Shown piece by piece: positions 25,115 through 32,593 of a stretch of 64,000 bases of DNA. Position 1 is the first letter of the stretch; each line of letters opens with the position of its first letter. Made by a program: the position numbers and the translations under genes. The stretch is from NCBI GenBank assembly GCA_905188195.1, contig CAJJKY010000001.1:1-64000 (forward strand), read 5' to 3'. Under the pieces are notes generated by a model. That model had not been told where the DNA came from. It was given only the letters and a program-made list of their open reading frames with translations, and made no database searches. This DNA is from Streptococcus parasanguinis (lineage in GTDB: Bacteria > Bacillota > Bacilli > Lactobacillales > Streptococcaceae).

Positions 25115-26409
25115 AATTGAAGCGAAAGCATCTTTGTTGGGGGATTGGTCTCCTTGTTGTGCTCTGTGTGAGCGCGGGTTTTTATTGGTGGAAACAGCAA
25201 CCGACCGTACTCCATATCGGCGTTTATGCAGGTTCTAGCTGGGATGTGCCGACCAGTCAACGTTCCCATGCCTTGGATCGAGCGATTCAAAAATTTGAAA
25301 AATCCCATCCCCACGTCCGTGTAGAGTATGAAAACGGGATTCCGCAGTCAGATTATTCAGACTGGCTCTCTGAAAAGATTGTCTCAGGAAAGACGCCAGA
25401 TGTGTTTATGGTCTCTGAGCAAGATCTTTCCTTATTAGCAGCGCGGGGCGTATTAGAAAAGTTAAACGGCTATATGGATCGAAAAGATCAAGCTGCCTTT
25501 TATCCTGTTGCCTTTGAATCGGGTGTCTATCAGGGGCAAACCTATGCCTTACCTTATGAAAGCAATCCGATTTTGATGTGTGTCAATAAAGATCTCTTGG
25601 ATAAAGAAGGCATCGCGGTTCCCAAAGAAGGTTGGACCCTTGAAGAGTTCTATACGATTTGCAAGAAACTAACCAAAGATACCAATGGGGATGGGCAACT
25701 GGACCAATTTGGGAGTACAGAATACACCTGGAAAGAAGCCTTGGCGGCAAATGGAGGTCATCTTTTCCAAGGAGGCATGCTCAAGCTGACAGCTCCAGAA
25801 GTCAAAGAGTCTTTGACTTTTCTGCAAAAATTGGAAGATCTAAATAAAAATTACAAGGTGAGCTCTAAAGATTTTGACCAGGGAAAAGTCGCCTTCTATC
25901 CCATGACCTTGGCCCAATATCGGACCTATAAACCTTATCCCTACCACGTTTCTAAATATTCAAACTTCATCTGGACCTGTATCCCGATGCCTGCTAAGTC
26001 AAAAACGACCAAGGCAACCTTGGTCACGACGACTTCTTTTGCTATGTCGGCTCGAAGTTCTCATTCCAAGTTGGCTTGGGAATTAATGCAACTCTTAACA
26101 GAGGATCCCGAAATTCAACAAACCCTCTTTGCCCAATCCCAGGGGATCTCTGTCATGCCACAGGTAGTCAAGAGTCGCTCTAGTAAAGACCTCCTGCAGG
26201 TGGATGATTTTGGAACAGATTCCCTGACCAATCAGACCTTGAACCGCATCATGGAACAAGCTGTTGAAAGTAGTCCGAAAAATGTCTCAAAAGAGGTATT
26301 AGAAAAGCTGGACTACTTGATTGGCAATGCTTTGCGCGATCAGGATGTCGAGAACCGCTTGCCTCAAATTCAGAGGGAGATTGAAAGTAGTCTACAGGTA
26401 GGAGTTTAG
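25111..26409 (+). CDS. Extracellular solute-binding protein family 1 (second LevQRST-type sensor protein)
   Basis: A 432-residue sugar-binding protein of the maltose/multiple-sugar type (VLHIGVYAGSSWDVP, KTPDVFMVSEQDLSLLAARGVLEKL, WTLEEFYTICKKLTKDTNGDGQLDQFG). The N-terminal hydrophobic segment (about 9-26) lacks a lipobox Cys at the usual position, so it may be anchored. No ABC permease or ATPase accompanies it. Last gene of the four-gene sensor unit, overlapping the regulator by four bases, and closed by a terminator hairpin before the PTS genes. Confidence 0.87.
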   Translation: MKLKRKHLCWGIGLLVVLCVSAGFYWWKQQPTVLHIGVYAGSSWDVPTSQRSHALDRAIQKFEKSHPHVRVEYENGIPQSDYSDWLSEKIVSGKTPDVFMVSEQDLSLLAARGVLEKLNGYMDRKDQAAFYPVAFESGVYQGQTYALPYESNPILMCVNKDLLDKEGIAVPKEGWTLEEFYTICKKLTKDTNGDGQLDQFGSTEYTWKEALAANGGHLFQGGMLKLTAPEVKESLTFLQKLEDLNKNYKVSSKDFDQGKVAFYPMTLAQYRTYKPYPYHVSKYSNFIWTCIPMPAKSKTTKATLVTTTSFAMSARSSHSKLAWELMQLLTEDPEIQQTLFAQSQGISVMPQVVKSRSSKDLLQVDDFGTDSLTNQTLNRIMEQAVESSPKNVSKEVLEKLDYLIGNALRDQDVENRLPQIQREIESSLQVGV

Positions 26410-26420
26410 AGTAAAATAAG

Positions 26421-26457
26421 ATGGCATTTTGTCAAGTGACAGATGTCATTTTTTTAT
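26421..26457 (+). terminator. Terminator between the sensor genes and the PTS operon
   Basis: A long imperfect stem (atggca.tttgtca / tgacaga.tgtcat, loop ag) is followed by eight T. Its TGTCA/TGACA repeats resemble those of the downstream operator candidate. Confidence 0.75.
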
Positions 26458-26461
26458 TGCT

Positions 26462-26488
26462 AAATGTCATATTGGGAATGTGACATTT
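26462..26488 (+). promoter_or_regulatory. Candidate LevR operator: inverted repeat before PTS genes
   Basis: A perfect 8-bp inverted repeat, aaatgtca (26462-26469) and tgacattt (26481-26488), with an 11-bp spacer. Centre-to-centre distance is about two helical turns. It overlaps a TTGACA at 26487-26492 that stands 24 bp from the -10 TACAAT (26517-26522); that spacing is too long for an unaided promoter and suggests an activator-dependent one. Confidence 0.6.
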
Positions 26489-26492
26489 GACA

Positions 26493-26512
26493 ATGTAAAA
26501 GCGCTTTCAAAT
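26493..26512 (+). promoter_or_regulatory. Catabolite-response element (cre) before levD
   Basis: The palindromic core aaaagcgcttt within tgtaaaagcgctttcaa fits the CcpA cre consensus with small deviations. It sits between the -35 and -10 regions of the PTS promoter, a repressing position. The -10 TACAAT follows at 26517-26522. Confidence 0.75.
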
Positions 26513-26549
26513 AGTCTACAATAGAGTCAAATAAAGGAGGCGTAGCAAA

Positions 26550-26987
26550 ATGAAATACCTCATTTTGGTCAGTCATGGTGGACTGGCAGAAGGTCTAAAA
26601 ACATCACTAGCCATGTTTGCTGGTGACAAGTTGGATCAGGTCATCGCAGTTGGACTCAAAGAAGGAAAATCAGTCGATGACTTCGCAGTTGATTTCAGAG
26701 AGAGCATTTCAGGATTGAAAGCTGATGATTCTGTTTTGGTCTTGGCAGATATCGTAGGTGGTAGTCCATTAACCACTGCAGCCACGGTTCTAGAAGAAGC
26801 TGGAAAGCTCGATGGAGCCTTGATCCTTGGTGGGATGAACCTCACCATGGCCTTGACGGCAGTTGTGATGAAGGATGTGTTGGATGGAGACGATTTGTCA
26901 GCTACCATCTTATCAGAAGCACGATCTGCACTACAGCCTTTTGAAGTTTCAGCCACTGGTGCTGAAGAAGATGATGACGATATTTAA
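26550..26987 (+). CDS. levD: PTS mannose-family EIIA component (LevD-like)
   Basis: Cytoplasmic phosphocarrier of a mannose-family PTS. It is a free EIIA domain of 145 residues; His9 in MKYLILVSHGGLAEGL is the residue phosphorylated by HPr. The start has aaaggaggcg in front. Being separate from EIIB distinguishes this from the fused ManL of the main glucose/mannose permease and matches the LevD/LevE arrangement. First gene of the PTS operon under the cre and the candidate LevR site. Confidence 0.9.
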   Translation: MKYLILVSHGGLAEGLKTSLAMFAGDKLDQVIAVGLKEGKSVDDFAVDFRESISGLKADDSVLVLADIVGGSPLTTAATVLEEAGKLDGALILGGMNLTMALTAVVMKDVLDGDDLSATILSEARSALQPFEVSATGAEEDDDDI

Positions 26988-27001
26988 TAGGGAGGTACCT
27001 T

Positions 27002-27496
27002 ATGGTAGTAACATTTGTACGGATTGATGACCGCATGATTCACGGTCAGACAGTCACACGCTGGGCAAAGGAAAAACCATGTGATGGTTTGATTGCCGTA
27101 AACGATGCAGCAGCATCAAACAAGGTTTTGATCCAAGCTTACAAAGGCGCATCAGACAAGAAAACCTTTGTATGGACAAAGGAAGCCTTTAAGGAAAAAT
27201 CAGCAAAAGTAACAGAATCAGATAGTCGTTACTTCTTGATCACCAAAAATCCAATCGATATGAAGGAAATTTTGGTCGACCAAGGGTTTGTCCCAGGTGA
27301 TGTCAAAGAAATCATTGTTGGCCCTGCAAATGATCGTCCTGGAGCTGTGAAATTGGGAAATAACCAATCTATCACTCAGGAAGAAGCAGAAGCCTTCCAA
27401 GCCATTCAAGCAGCAGGCTACAAGGTGAAATTCCAATTGTTGCCAGATGTTTCCATCGGTTATTGGGATGATTTCAAATCAAAATTTGGTTTTTAA
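27002..27496 (+). CDS. levE: PTS mannose-family EIIB component (LevE-like)
   Basis: A 164-residue EIIB of the mannose family. RIDDRMIHGQTVTRWAKE contains the phosphorylated His14. It takes phosphate from LevD-type EIIA and passes it to the incoming sugar. Ribosome binding site gggaggt; 14 nt after the EIIA gene. Confidence 0.92.
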   Translation: MVVTFVRIDDRMIHGQTVTRWAKEKPCDGLIAVNDAAASNKVLIQAYKGASDKKTFVWTKEAFKEKSAKVTESDSRYFLITKNPIDMKEILVDQGFVPGDVKEIIVGPANDRPGAVKLGNNQSITQEEAEAFQAIQAAGYKVKFQLLPDVSIGYWDDFKSKFGF

Positions 27497-27552
27497 AACT
27501 AACAGTCTCATCTGTTAGGTAAATAAATTTACAAACAAAAGGAGCGTTTGTT

Positions 27553-28395
27553 ATGACAATTTCATGGATTCAAGCAATCTTGCTTGGTATTTTCGCCAGC
27601 TTGTCTTCAATGCCTGGTATGGGAGGTTCCAGTATCGGGAACTATACACTCGGTCGTCCTTTGATCGGTGGGTTGATTTCAGGTTTAATTCTTGGAGATG
27701 TGACAACTGGTATTATGGTCGGGGTTGCCCTTCAAGTCGTTTATATCGCCTTGGTAACACCTGGTGGTACCGTATCTGCCGATGTGCGTGCCATCTCTTA
27801 TATCGGTGTTCCTCTTGCTATCTTGTTTGTGCATGCCAATAACATCACAGATGAAGCAGGAATCGCCGCAGCTGCAGCTCCAATCGGTGCAGCCGTTGGG
27901 ACAATCGGTACAGTTCTTTTCTACGGTACCGCTACTATGAACTTGGTATGGCAACACATCGGTTGGAAAGCCGTTGAAGAAGGAAACTTCAAAAAACTCT
28001 ACGCAGTTGACTGGGTTTACCCTTGGATCTCTCACTTCCTCTTCTCTTTCCTTCCAACAATGATTATCACCAAATACGGTGAAAACATGGTTGATTTGAT
28101 GAAACAATACCTTCCTATGGATGGTTACTGGATGAAAGCCCTCTTTACAGTCGGTGCTCTTCTCCCATGTGTCGGTATTGCCATCTTGTTGAAACAAATT
28201 GTTACAGAAGCAACTGACTTCATTCCATTCTTTGTTGGATTTACCTTGGCAAAATCTCTCGGATTGAACTTGGTATCCAGTGCCGTTGTTTCATTAATCT
28301 TTGCAGTAATCTACTATGAACTTGAAGTGATCAAATCGATGAAAGCTGCTCCAGCCGGAGTGGTGGACCAAGACGATGATGAGGAGGATATTTAA
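27553..28395 (+). CDS. levF: PTS mannose-family EIIC permease (LevF-like)
   Basis: A 280-residue membrane protein, the EIIC channel subunit. The N-terminal region ISWIQAILLGIFASLSSMPGMGGSS and GLILGDVTTGIMVGVALQVVYIALVTPGG are typical of the mannose/fructose/sorbose family. The C-terminus is acidic (DQDDDEEDI). Works with EIID to form the sugar channel. Confidence 0.93.
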   Translation: MTISWIQAILLGIFASLSSMPGMGGSSIGNYTLGRPLIGGLISGLILGDVTTGIMVGVALQVVYIALVTPGGTVSADVRAISYIGVPLAILFVHANNITDEAGIAAAAAPIGAAVGTIGTVLFYGTATMNLVWQHIGWKAVEEGNFKKLYAVDWVYPWISHFLFSFLPTMIITKYGENMVDLMKQYLPMDGYWMKALFTVGALLPCVGIAILLKQIVTEATDFIPFFVGFTLAKSLGLNLVSSAVVSLIFAVIYYELEVIKSMKAAPAGVVDQDDDEEDI

Positions 28396-28396
28396 A

Positions 28397-29233
28397 ATGG
28401 CTGATAGAAAGAAAATTTCAAAGAAAACATTAGCAAAAGCATTCCATCATTGGTATTATGGTCATTTGACTTGTTTCTCTCAAGAACATATGCAAACCTT
28501 CGGGTACTTGACTTCTATGCTTCCAATCGTAGAAGAAATGTATGACACAAAAGAAGAACAAAAGGATGCTATGCAAACCTATACAGCCTTCTTCAACACT
28601 GAACCACAACTTGGATCTCTTGTTGTAGGGATCACAGCTGGTTTGGAAGAAGCGCGTGCAAACGGAGATGCAGTAGATGGCGAAACCATCAACGGTATGC
28701 GTGCCGGTTTGATGGGACCAATCGCTGGTATTGGGGACTCATTGGTTGTTGGTACCTTGATCCCAGTTCTCTTGGGGATTGCCCTTGGTCTTTCTAAAGG
28801 TGGTAACGTCGCTGGTGCTCTCTTCTACATCGTCGTATGGAACCTCTTAGTCTACTTTGGTATGCGCTTTGCCTTCTTCAAAGGTTACCAATTAGGGGAT
28901 AAAGCCGTTGAATTCCTTGTAGGACCAAAAGGACAAGCTCTTCGTAAAGCGATCAGCGTTGTCGGTGGTATGGTTATCGGTGCCGTAGCAGCTACTTGGG
29001 TATCTGTTACAACAGCCCTTCAATTCAAGAATGCAGAAGGAAAAGTCTTCTTGAACATTCAAGAAAAGATCGATGGTGTTTATCCAGGTCTCTTGACAGC
29101 AGCCTTCATCACTCTTTGCTGGTGGTTGATGTCTAAGAAAAAAATTTCACCAAACAAAGTTATGTTACTTCTCGTTGTAGTTGCTTTGATCGGTGTTGCC
29201 CTTGGTATCTTTGACCCACATCTTAAATACTAA
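28397..29233 (+). CDS. levG: PTS mannose-family EIID permease (LevG-like)
   Basis: A 278-residue EIID subunit. Typical motifs are WYGHLTCFSQEHMQTFGYLTSMLPIVEEMYDTKEEQKDAMQ, MGPIAGIGDSLVVGTLIPVLLG and C-terminal hydrophobic segments. ATG 28397 is chosen because aggagg lies about 10 nt before it and it follows the EIIC stop by one base; the ATG at 28376 is inside the EIIC gene. Confidence 0.93.
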   Translation: MADRKKISKKTLAKAFHHWYYGHLTCFSQEHMQTFGYLTSMLPIVEEMYDTKEEQKDAMQTYTAFFNTEPQLGSLVVGITAGLEEARANGDAVDGETINGMRAGLMGPIAGIGDSLVVGTLIPVLLGIALGLSKGGNVAGALFYIVVWNLLVYFGMRFAFFKGYQLGDKAVEFLVGPKGQALRKAISVVGGMVIGAVAATWVSVTTALQFKNAEGKVFLNIQEKIDGVYPGLLTAAFITLCWWLMSKKKISPNKVMLLLVVVALIGVALGIFDPHLKY

Positions 29234-29267
29234 GGAAAAGAAAAAACGAATTTGCTAGTAGGAGTTT

Positions 29268-29320
29268 TTGAGAATGAAGTGAATGGACCTCCTTTACTTG
29301 CACTTCATTCTCAATTTTTA
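29268..29320 (+). terminator. Strong stem-loop between levG and the last gene
   Basis: A perfect 14-bp stem (29268-29281 with 29301-29314; arms begin ttgagaatg and cacttcatt) with a 19-nt loop is followed by ttttta. It should end or attenuate most PTS transcripts before the small membrane gene, whose ribosome binding site comes 8 nt later. Confidence 0.85.
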
Positions 29321-29334
29321 TCAGGAGGAATCCC

Positions 29335-29628
29335 ATGGTTACAAAACAAGAACTTGTCAATGGATATGAAACAGAAATCAACTACCAACGCCACATGCTT
29401 GAAAACCTTGGTCGTTGGTTCAGCTTACTCTTTATCATTGCCAGTATTGGTGTGGTATTGATCTATCTCTTTCACAAAAGTTTCCTCCCACTCTTGATCC
29501 TCGGGATTTTACTAGCCTTGGTTGGAATTTTAGGCATGATTGTTTTTGGATATGGCATCTACCGCGGGCGGATCAATCTTCAAAAAGTGATCGATGATTT
29601 CAATCAAAAATTGACAATTTTAAATTGA
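29335..29628 (+). CDS. Small two-helix membrane protein downstream of PTS (possible LevX counterpart)
   Basis: A 97-residue protein with two membrane helices (about 27-46 and 51-74) and soluble ends. ATG follows caggagg. S. mutans has a small gene, levX, at the same place after levG; whether this is its homologue cannot be decided from sequence inspection. It may be read through from the PTS operon across a strong hairpin or have a separate weak promoter. Function unknown. Confidence 0.75.
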   Translation: MVTKQELVNGYETEINYQRHMLENLGRWFSLLFIIASIGVVLIYLFHKSFLPLLILGILLALVGILGMIVFGYGIYRGRINLQKVIDDFNQKLTILN

Positions 29629-29637
29629 TATTTTAGA

Positions 29638-29669
29638 AACATCTCATTTATTTTTGAGGTGTTTTTTTC
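29638..29669 (+). terminator. Intrinsic terminator before groES promoter
   Basis: The stem acatctca / tgaggtgt with an AT-rich loop is followed by seven T (29662-29668). Confidence 0.85.
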
Positions 29670-29697
29670 TTGACTATTTCTGACCAAGTGATACAAT
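29670..29697 (+). promoter_or_regulatory. Promoter of groES-groEL
   Basis: TTGACT (29670-29675) and TACAAT (29692-29697) are separated by 16 bp; the expected start point is near 29704, directly before the CIRCE element. Confidence 0.8.
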
Positions 29698-29708
29698 AGA
29701 AACATAAG

Positions 29709-29735
29709 TTAGCACTTACGTATAGAGAGTGCTAA
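29709..29735 (+). promoter_or_regulatory. CIRCE element (HrcA operator)
   Basis: ttagcactt - 9 nt - gagtgctaa matches the CIRCE inverted repeat TTAGCACTC-N9-GAGTGCTAA with a single mismatch. It lies at the predicted 5' end of the groES-groEL mRNA, so heat-shock control by HrcA is expected; hrcA is not in this window. Confidence 0.95.
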
Positions 29736-29757
29736 AAACACGTATGGAGGAATGAAC

Positions 29758-30039
29758 ATGTTAAAACCATTAGGAGACCGTGTGGTCTTAAAAGTAGAAG
29801 AAAAAGAACAGACTGTTGGAGGTTTTGTCCTCGCAGGTGCGAGCAAGGCTGATACAAAAACAGCTGAAGTGGTTGCCGTTGGTGAAGGTGTGCGTACCCT
29901 AAGTGGTGAACTCATCGCTCCAGCTGTAAAAGCAGGAGACCACGTTTTGGTTGAAAGCCATGCAGGAATTGAAGTTAAAGATGGGGAAGAAACTTACACC
30001 ATCGTTGGAACAGCAAACATTCTTGCAATTGTAGAGTAA
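29758..30039 (+). CDS. groES: Co-chaperonin GroES
   Basis: Heptameric 10-kDa lid of the GroEL chamber. The 93-residue protein begins MLKPLGDRVVLKVEEKEQTVGGFVLAG and has the mobile loop and C-terminal IVGTANILAIVE. ATG 29758 has ggagg at seven bases; the in-frame ATG 29752 is too close to that site. First gene of the CIRCE-controlled operon, 21 nt before groEL. Confidence 0.96.
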   Translation: MLKPLGDRVVLKVEEKEQTVGGFVLAGASKADTKTAEVVAVGEGVRTLSGELIAPAVKAGDHVLVESHAGIEVKDGEETYTIVGTANILAIVE

Positions 30040-30060
30040 GAGAAGAAAGAGGTAAGAGAA

Positions 30061-31686
30061 ATGGCAAAAGATATTAAATTTTCATCTGATGCACGTTCTG
30101 CAATGGTACGTGGTGTCGATGTCTTAGCAGATACAGTGAAAGTTACGTTGGGCCCTAAAGGACGCAATGTGGTTCTTGAAAAATCATTTGGTTCACCTTT
30201 GATCACAAATGATGGGGTGACCATCGCAAAAGAAATCGAATTGGAAGACCATTTTGAAAATATGGGTGCCAAATTGGTGTCAGAAGTGGCTTCTAAGACC
30301 AATGATATCGCAGGTGACGGTACAACGACCGCAACGGTCTTGACTCAGGCCATCGTCCGTGAAGGGATCAAAAACGTCACTGCAGGAGCTAACCCAATTG
30401 GCATCCGCCGTGGGATTGAGACTGCTGTTGCAACAGCAGTAGAAGCTTTAAAAAACAATGCGATCCCAGTATCGAGCAAGGAAGCGATTGCTCAAGTAGC
30501 TGCTGTGTCTTCTCGTTCTGAAAAAGTCGGTGAGTACATCTCTGAAGCCATGGAAAAAGTTGGCAAAGATGGGGTTATCACGATTGAAGAGTCACGTGGA
30601 ATGGAGACAGAACTGGAAGTCGTTGAAGGCATGCAATTTGACCGTGGTTACCTCTCACAATACATGGTCACTGATAATGAAAAAATGGTGGCTGACCTTG
30701 AAAATCCATACATTTTGATCACTGACAAGAAGATTTCAAATATCCAAGAAATCTTGCCATTGTTGGAAAGCATTCTTCAAAGCAACCGTCCACTCTTGAT
30801 CATCGCTGATGATGTCGATGGCGAAGCTCTTCCAACACTTGTCTTGAACAAGATCCGCGGTACCTTTAATGTCGTAGCTGTCAAGGCACCAGGATTTGGA
30901 GATCGCCGCAAAGCCATGCTAGAAGACATTGCCATCTTGACAGGTGGTACAGTCATTACAGATGACCTTGGTTTGGAATTGAAAGATGCAACCATTGAAG
31001 CACTTGGTCAAGCAGCTAAAGTGTCAGTCGATAAAGACAGTACTGTCATTGTCGAAGGTTCTGGTAACCCAGAAGCGATCGCTAACCGTGTGGCGGTTAT
31101 CAAGTCACAAATCGAAACCACAACCTCTGAATTTGACCGTGAAAAATTACAAGAACGTTTGGCTAAATTGTCTGGTGGTGTTGCCGTAATCAAGGTCGGT
31201 GCTGCAACAGAAACAGAATTGAAAGAAATGAAACTCCGTATCGAAGATGCCCTTAATGCGACTCGCGCAGCCGTTGAAGAAGGGATCGTTGCCGGAGGTG
31301 GTACAGCTCTTGTCAATGTTATCTCTGCAGTCGCAGCCCTTGAATTGGAAGGGGATGAAGCAACCGGACGCAATATCGTTCTTCGTGCTTTGGAAGAACC
31401 CGTGCGCCAAATTGCTCACAATGCCGGTTATGAAGGATCTATTGTGATTGATCGCTTGAAAAATGCCGAAGTCGGAACAGGTTTCAATGCCGCAACAGGT
31501 GAATGGGTGAATATGATTGATGCAGGAATCATCGACCCTGTCAAAGTGAGCCGTTCAGCCCTTCAAAACGCCGCTTCCGTAGCGAGTCTGATCTTGACGA
31601 CCGAAGCAGTCGTAGCCAACAAACCAGAACCAGCAGCCCCAGCAGGACCAGGAATGGATCCAAGCATGATGGGTGGGATGATGTAA
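30061..31686 (+). CDS. groEL: Chaperonin GroEL
   Basis: The 60-kDa double-ring folding chamber. All 541 residues align with the family: AKDIKFSSDARSAM at the start, the ATP site KVTLGPKGRNVVLEKSFGSP and AGDGTTTATVLTQAI, and a C-terminal Gly/Met tail ending GGMM. Cotranscribed with groES. Followed by an unusual series of structured intergenic elements and a terminator at 31771. Confidence 0.98.
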   Translation: MAKDIKFSSDARSAMVRGVDVLADTVKVTLGPKGRNVVLEKSFGSPLITNDGVTIAKEIELEDHFENMGAKLVSEVASKTNDIAGDGTTTATVLTQAIVREGIKNVTAGANPIGIRRGIETAVATAVEALKNNAIPVSSKEAIAQVAAVSSRSEKVGEYISEAMEKVGKDGVITIEESRGMETELEVVEGMQFDRGYLSQYMVTDNEKMVADLENPYILITDKKISNIQEILPLLESILQSNRPLLIIADDVDGEALPTLVLNKIRGTFNVVAVKAPGFGDRRKAMLEDIAILTGGTVITDDLGLELKDATIEALGQAAKVSVDKDSTVIVEGSGNPEAIANRVAVIKSQIETTTSEFDREKLQERLAKLSGGVAVIKVGAATETELKEMKLRIEDALNATRAAVEEGIVAGGGTALVNVISAVAALELEGDEATGRNIVLRALEEPVRQIAHNAGYEGSIVIDRLKNAEVGTGFNAATGEWVNMIDAGIIDPVKVSRSALQNAASVASLILTTEAVVANKPEPAAPAGPGMDPSMMGGMM

Positions 31687-31770
31687 CACACTTAGCCTAA
31701 TGGGTGCTAAAGCACCTCATTAGGCTACGGCAAGCACTATGGTGCCTTGCCGAAGTGTCTTACTAGCTCA
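31687..31770 (+). repeat. Three-way-junction-like structured element after groEL
   Basis: An outer pairing acactt / aagtgt encloses two long hairpins: agcctaatgggtgct / agcacctcattaggct and cggcaag / cttgccg (about 31735-31752). The sequence gtcttactagctcaaag at 31757-31773 recurs exactly at 31881-31897. The groEL terminator begins at its end. Confidence 0.55.
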
Positions 31771-31801
31771 AAGGGAGGAAAGCATCGTTCCTCCCTTTTT
31801 C
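31771..31801 (+). terminator. Intrinsic terminator of groESL
   Basis: A perfect 10-bp stem aagggaggaa / ttcctccctt with a 7-nt loop, followed by five T in total. Confidence 0.9.
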
Positions 31802-31897
31802 GCGTCGTAACCGCTACAAATGATTGAGGTTATGCCTCTCATCATTTGACGCCAGCCGTTATTGTGAGGTCTGGCTAATCGTCTTACTAGCTCAAAG
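31801..31897 (+). repeat. Second structured unit sharing a 17-nt tail with the first
   Basis: Contains hairpins caaatgattgagg / cctctcatcatttg (about 31817-31848) and gccag / ctggc, then the exact 17-mer gtcttactagctcaaag. The layout (two hairpins plus the 17-mer) parallels 31687-31773, so the two look like diverged tandem units 124 bp apart. Confidence 0.5.
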
Positions 31898-32076
31898 AGA
31901 GTGGGACAGAAATCGGTAATTCGTTAGAATTCGATTTCGTTGTCCCACCTCCGCACAGTTGAGTAGGGCTGTAAAAGCTGATGAAATCAGCGTAGTAGAG
32001 CCCACTCAACCACTGCGTCTTGCTCGACAATCCAAAAATAATTGAGAGGCTAGGACTTTTGTCCCAGCCTCTTTTT
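31897..32076 (+). repeat. 180-bp intergenic repeat, copy 1 (ends in terminator hairpin)
   Basis: Almost identical to 34653-34832 (three differences by eye). It contains a hairpin closed by gtgggaca / tgtcccac with a nested gaaatcg / cgatttc stem, a second hairpin closed by ttgagt / actcaa with inner agggct / agccc, and a final stem gaggctaggac / gtcccagcctc followed by five T. It holds no ORF. The order of stems and the terminal T-run suggest an RNA-level unit that has spread in the genome. Confidence 0.8.
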
Positions 32077-32268
32077 ATCGTGCTTTGGGATTTTCATTTG
32101 TTATGGAATAATATTTTTATTTTAAATTTTGTAACAGAAATGATAAATACTAATTAAAGAGGACTTGCGTAGATGCTTGGGAATCAAGCGTTTGTGGTGT
32201 TTTCAGGAAGAGGGATATTTGCCAACAAATTGCAATACAAATTAACTGATTTTGTAATAATTCTAGTG
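32077..32268. other. AT-rich gap, no gene recognised
   Basis: Between repeat copy 1 and the candidate small RNA I see no ORF with a ribosome binding site and no clear structure. Confidence 0.4.
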
Positions 32269-32280
32269 TATACTATTAAG

Positions 32281-32483
32281 AGTAGATCACAGGTCTACAT
32301 TGTTGCAAGGGGAGAACTTCCCACATACATGTCTATTGACAATAAAACTTGATCGTAATATCGCTGTTAGTAAAATGAGAGTTTGAACATAGCATAGATT
32401 TTATCGACCTTTTTCATATTAAAAAATATTTTTCAAATTCCCCTTGCGCAAGCTCTTCCGGATTCCTCCGGGAGAGTTTTTTT
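32281..32483 (+). ncRNA. Candidate small RNA of about 200 nt
   Basis: A -10 box TATACT (32269-32274) precedes a segment starting with hairpin gtaga / tctac (32282-32298) and ending with a strong terminator (ctcttccgga / tccgggagag, 32453-32476, then seven T). A long-range pairing gcaagggga (about 32304) with tccccttgc (about 32440) would close the molecule. No ORF with a start site lies inside. The shape resembles 6S-type RNAs, but a better 6S candidate exists at 39705-39898. It ends about 110 nt before the BlpR-like gene. Confidence 0.5.
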
Positions 32484-32550
32484 GTTAAGGAGAAAAGGTA
32501 GAAGGGCTATTAAGTCTCTTTTGAAAGAGTGGCTCAGCAGGCATCATTTA

Positions 32551-32559
32551 TGGTAAAAT
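32551..32559 (+). promoter_or_regulatory. Extended -10 promoter of the two-component operon
   Basis: TGGTAAAAT is an extended -10 element 26 nt upstream of aaggag, the ribosome binding site of the response regulator gene. No good -35 was found. Confidence 0.5.
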
Positions 32560-32593
32560 AGAACATATTCGTAGAGGGGAAGGAGTGAGGACT

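Noticed and set aside
31687..31897. CRISPR-like array after groEL
   Set aside because: Only two copies of a 17-mer at 124-bp distance, with hairpins rather than unique spacers, and no cas genes.
32077..32593. Phe peptide pheromone gene (double-glycine leader) for the BlpRH-like system
   Set aside because: I looked for a short ORF with a ribosome binding site and a GG leader here and at 34646-34933 and found none.
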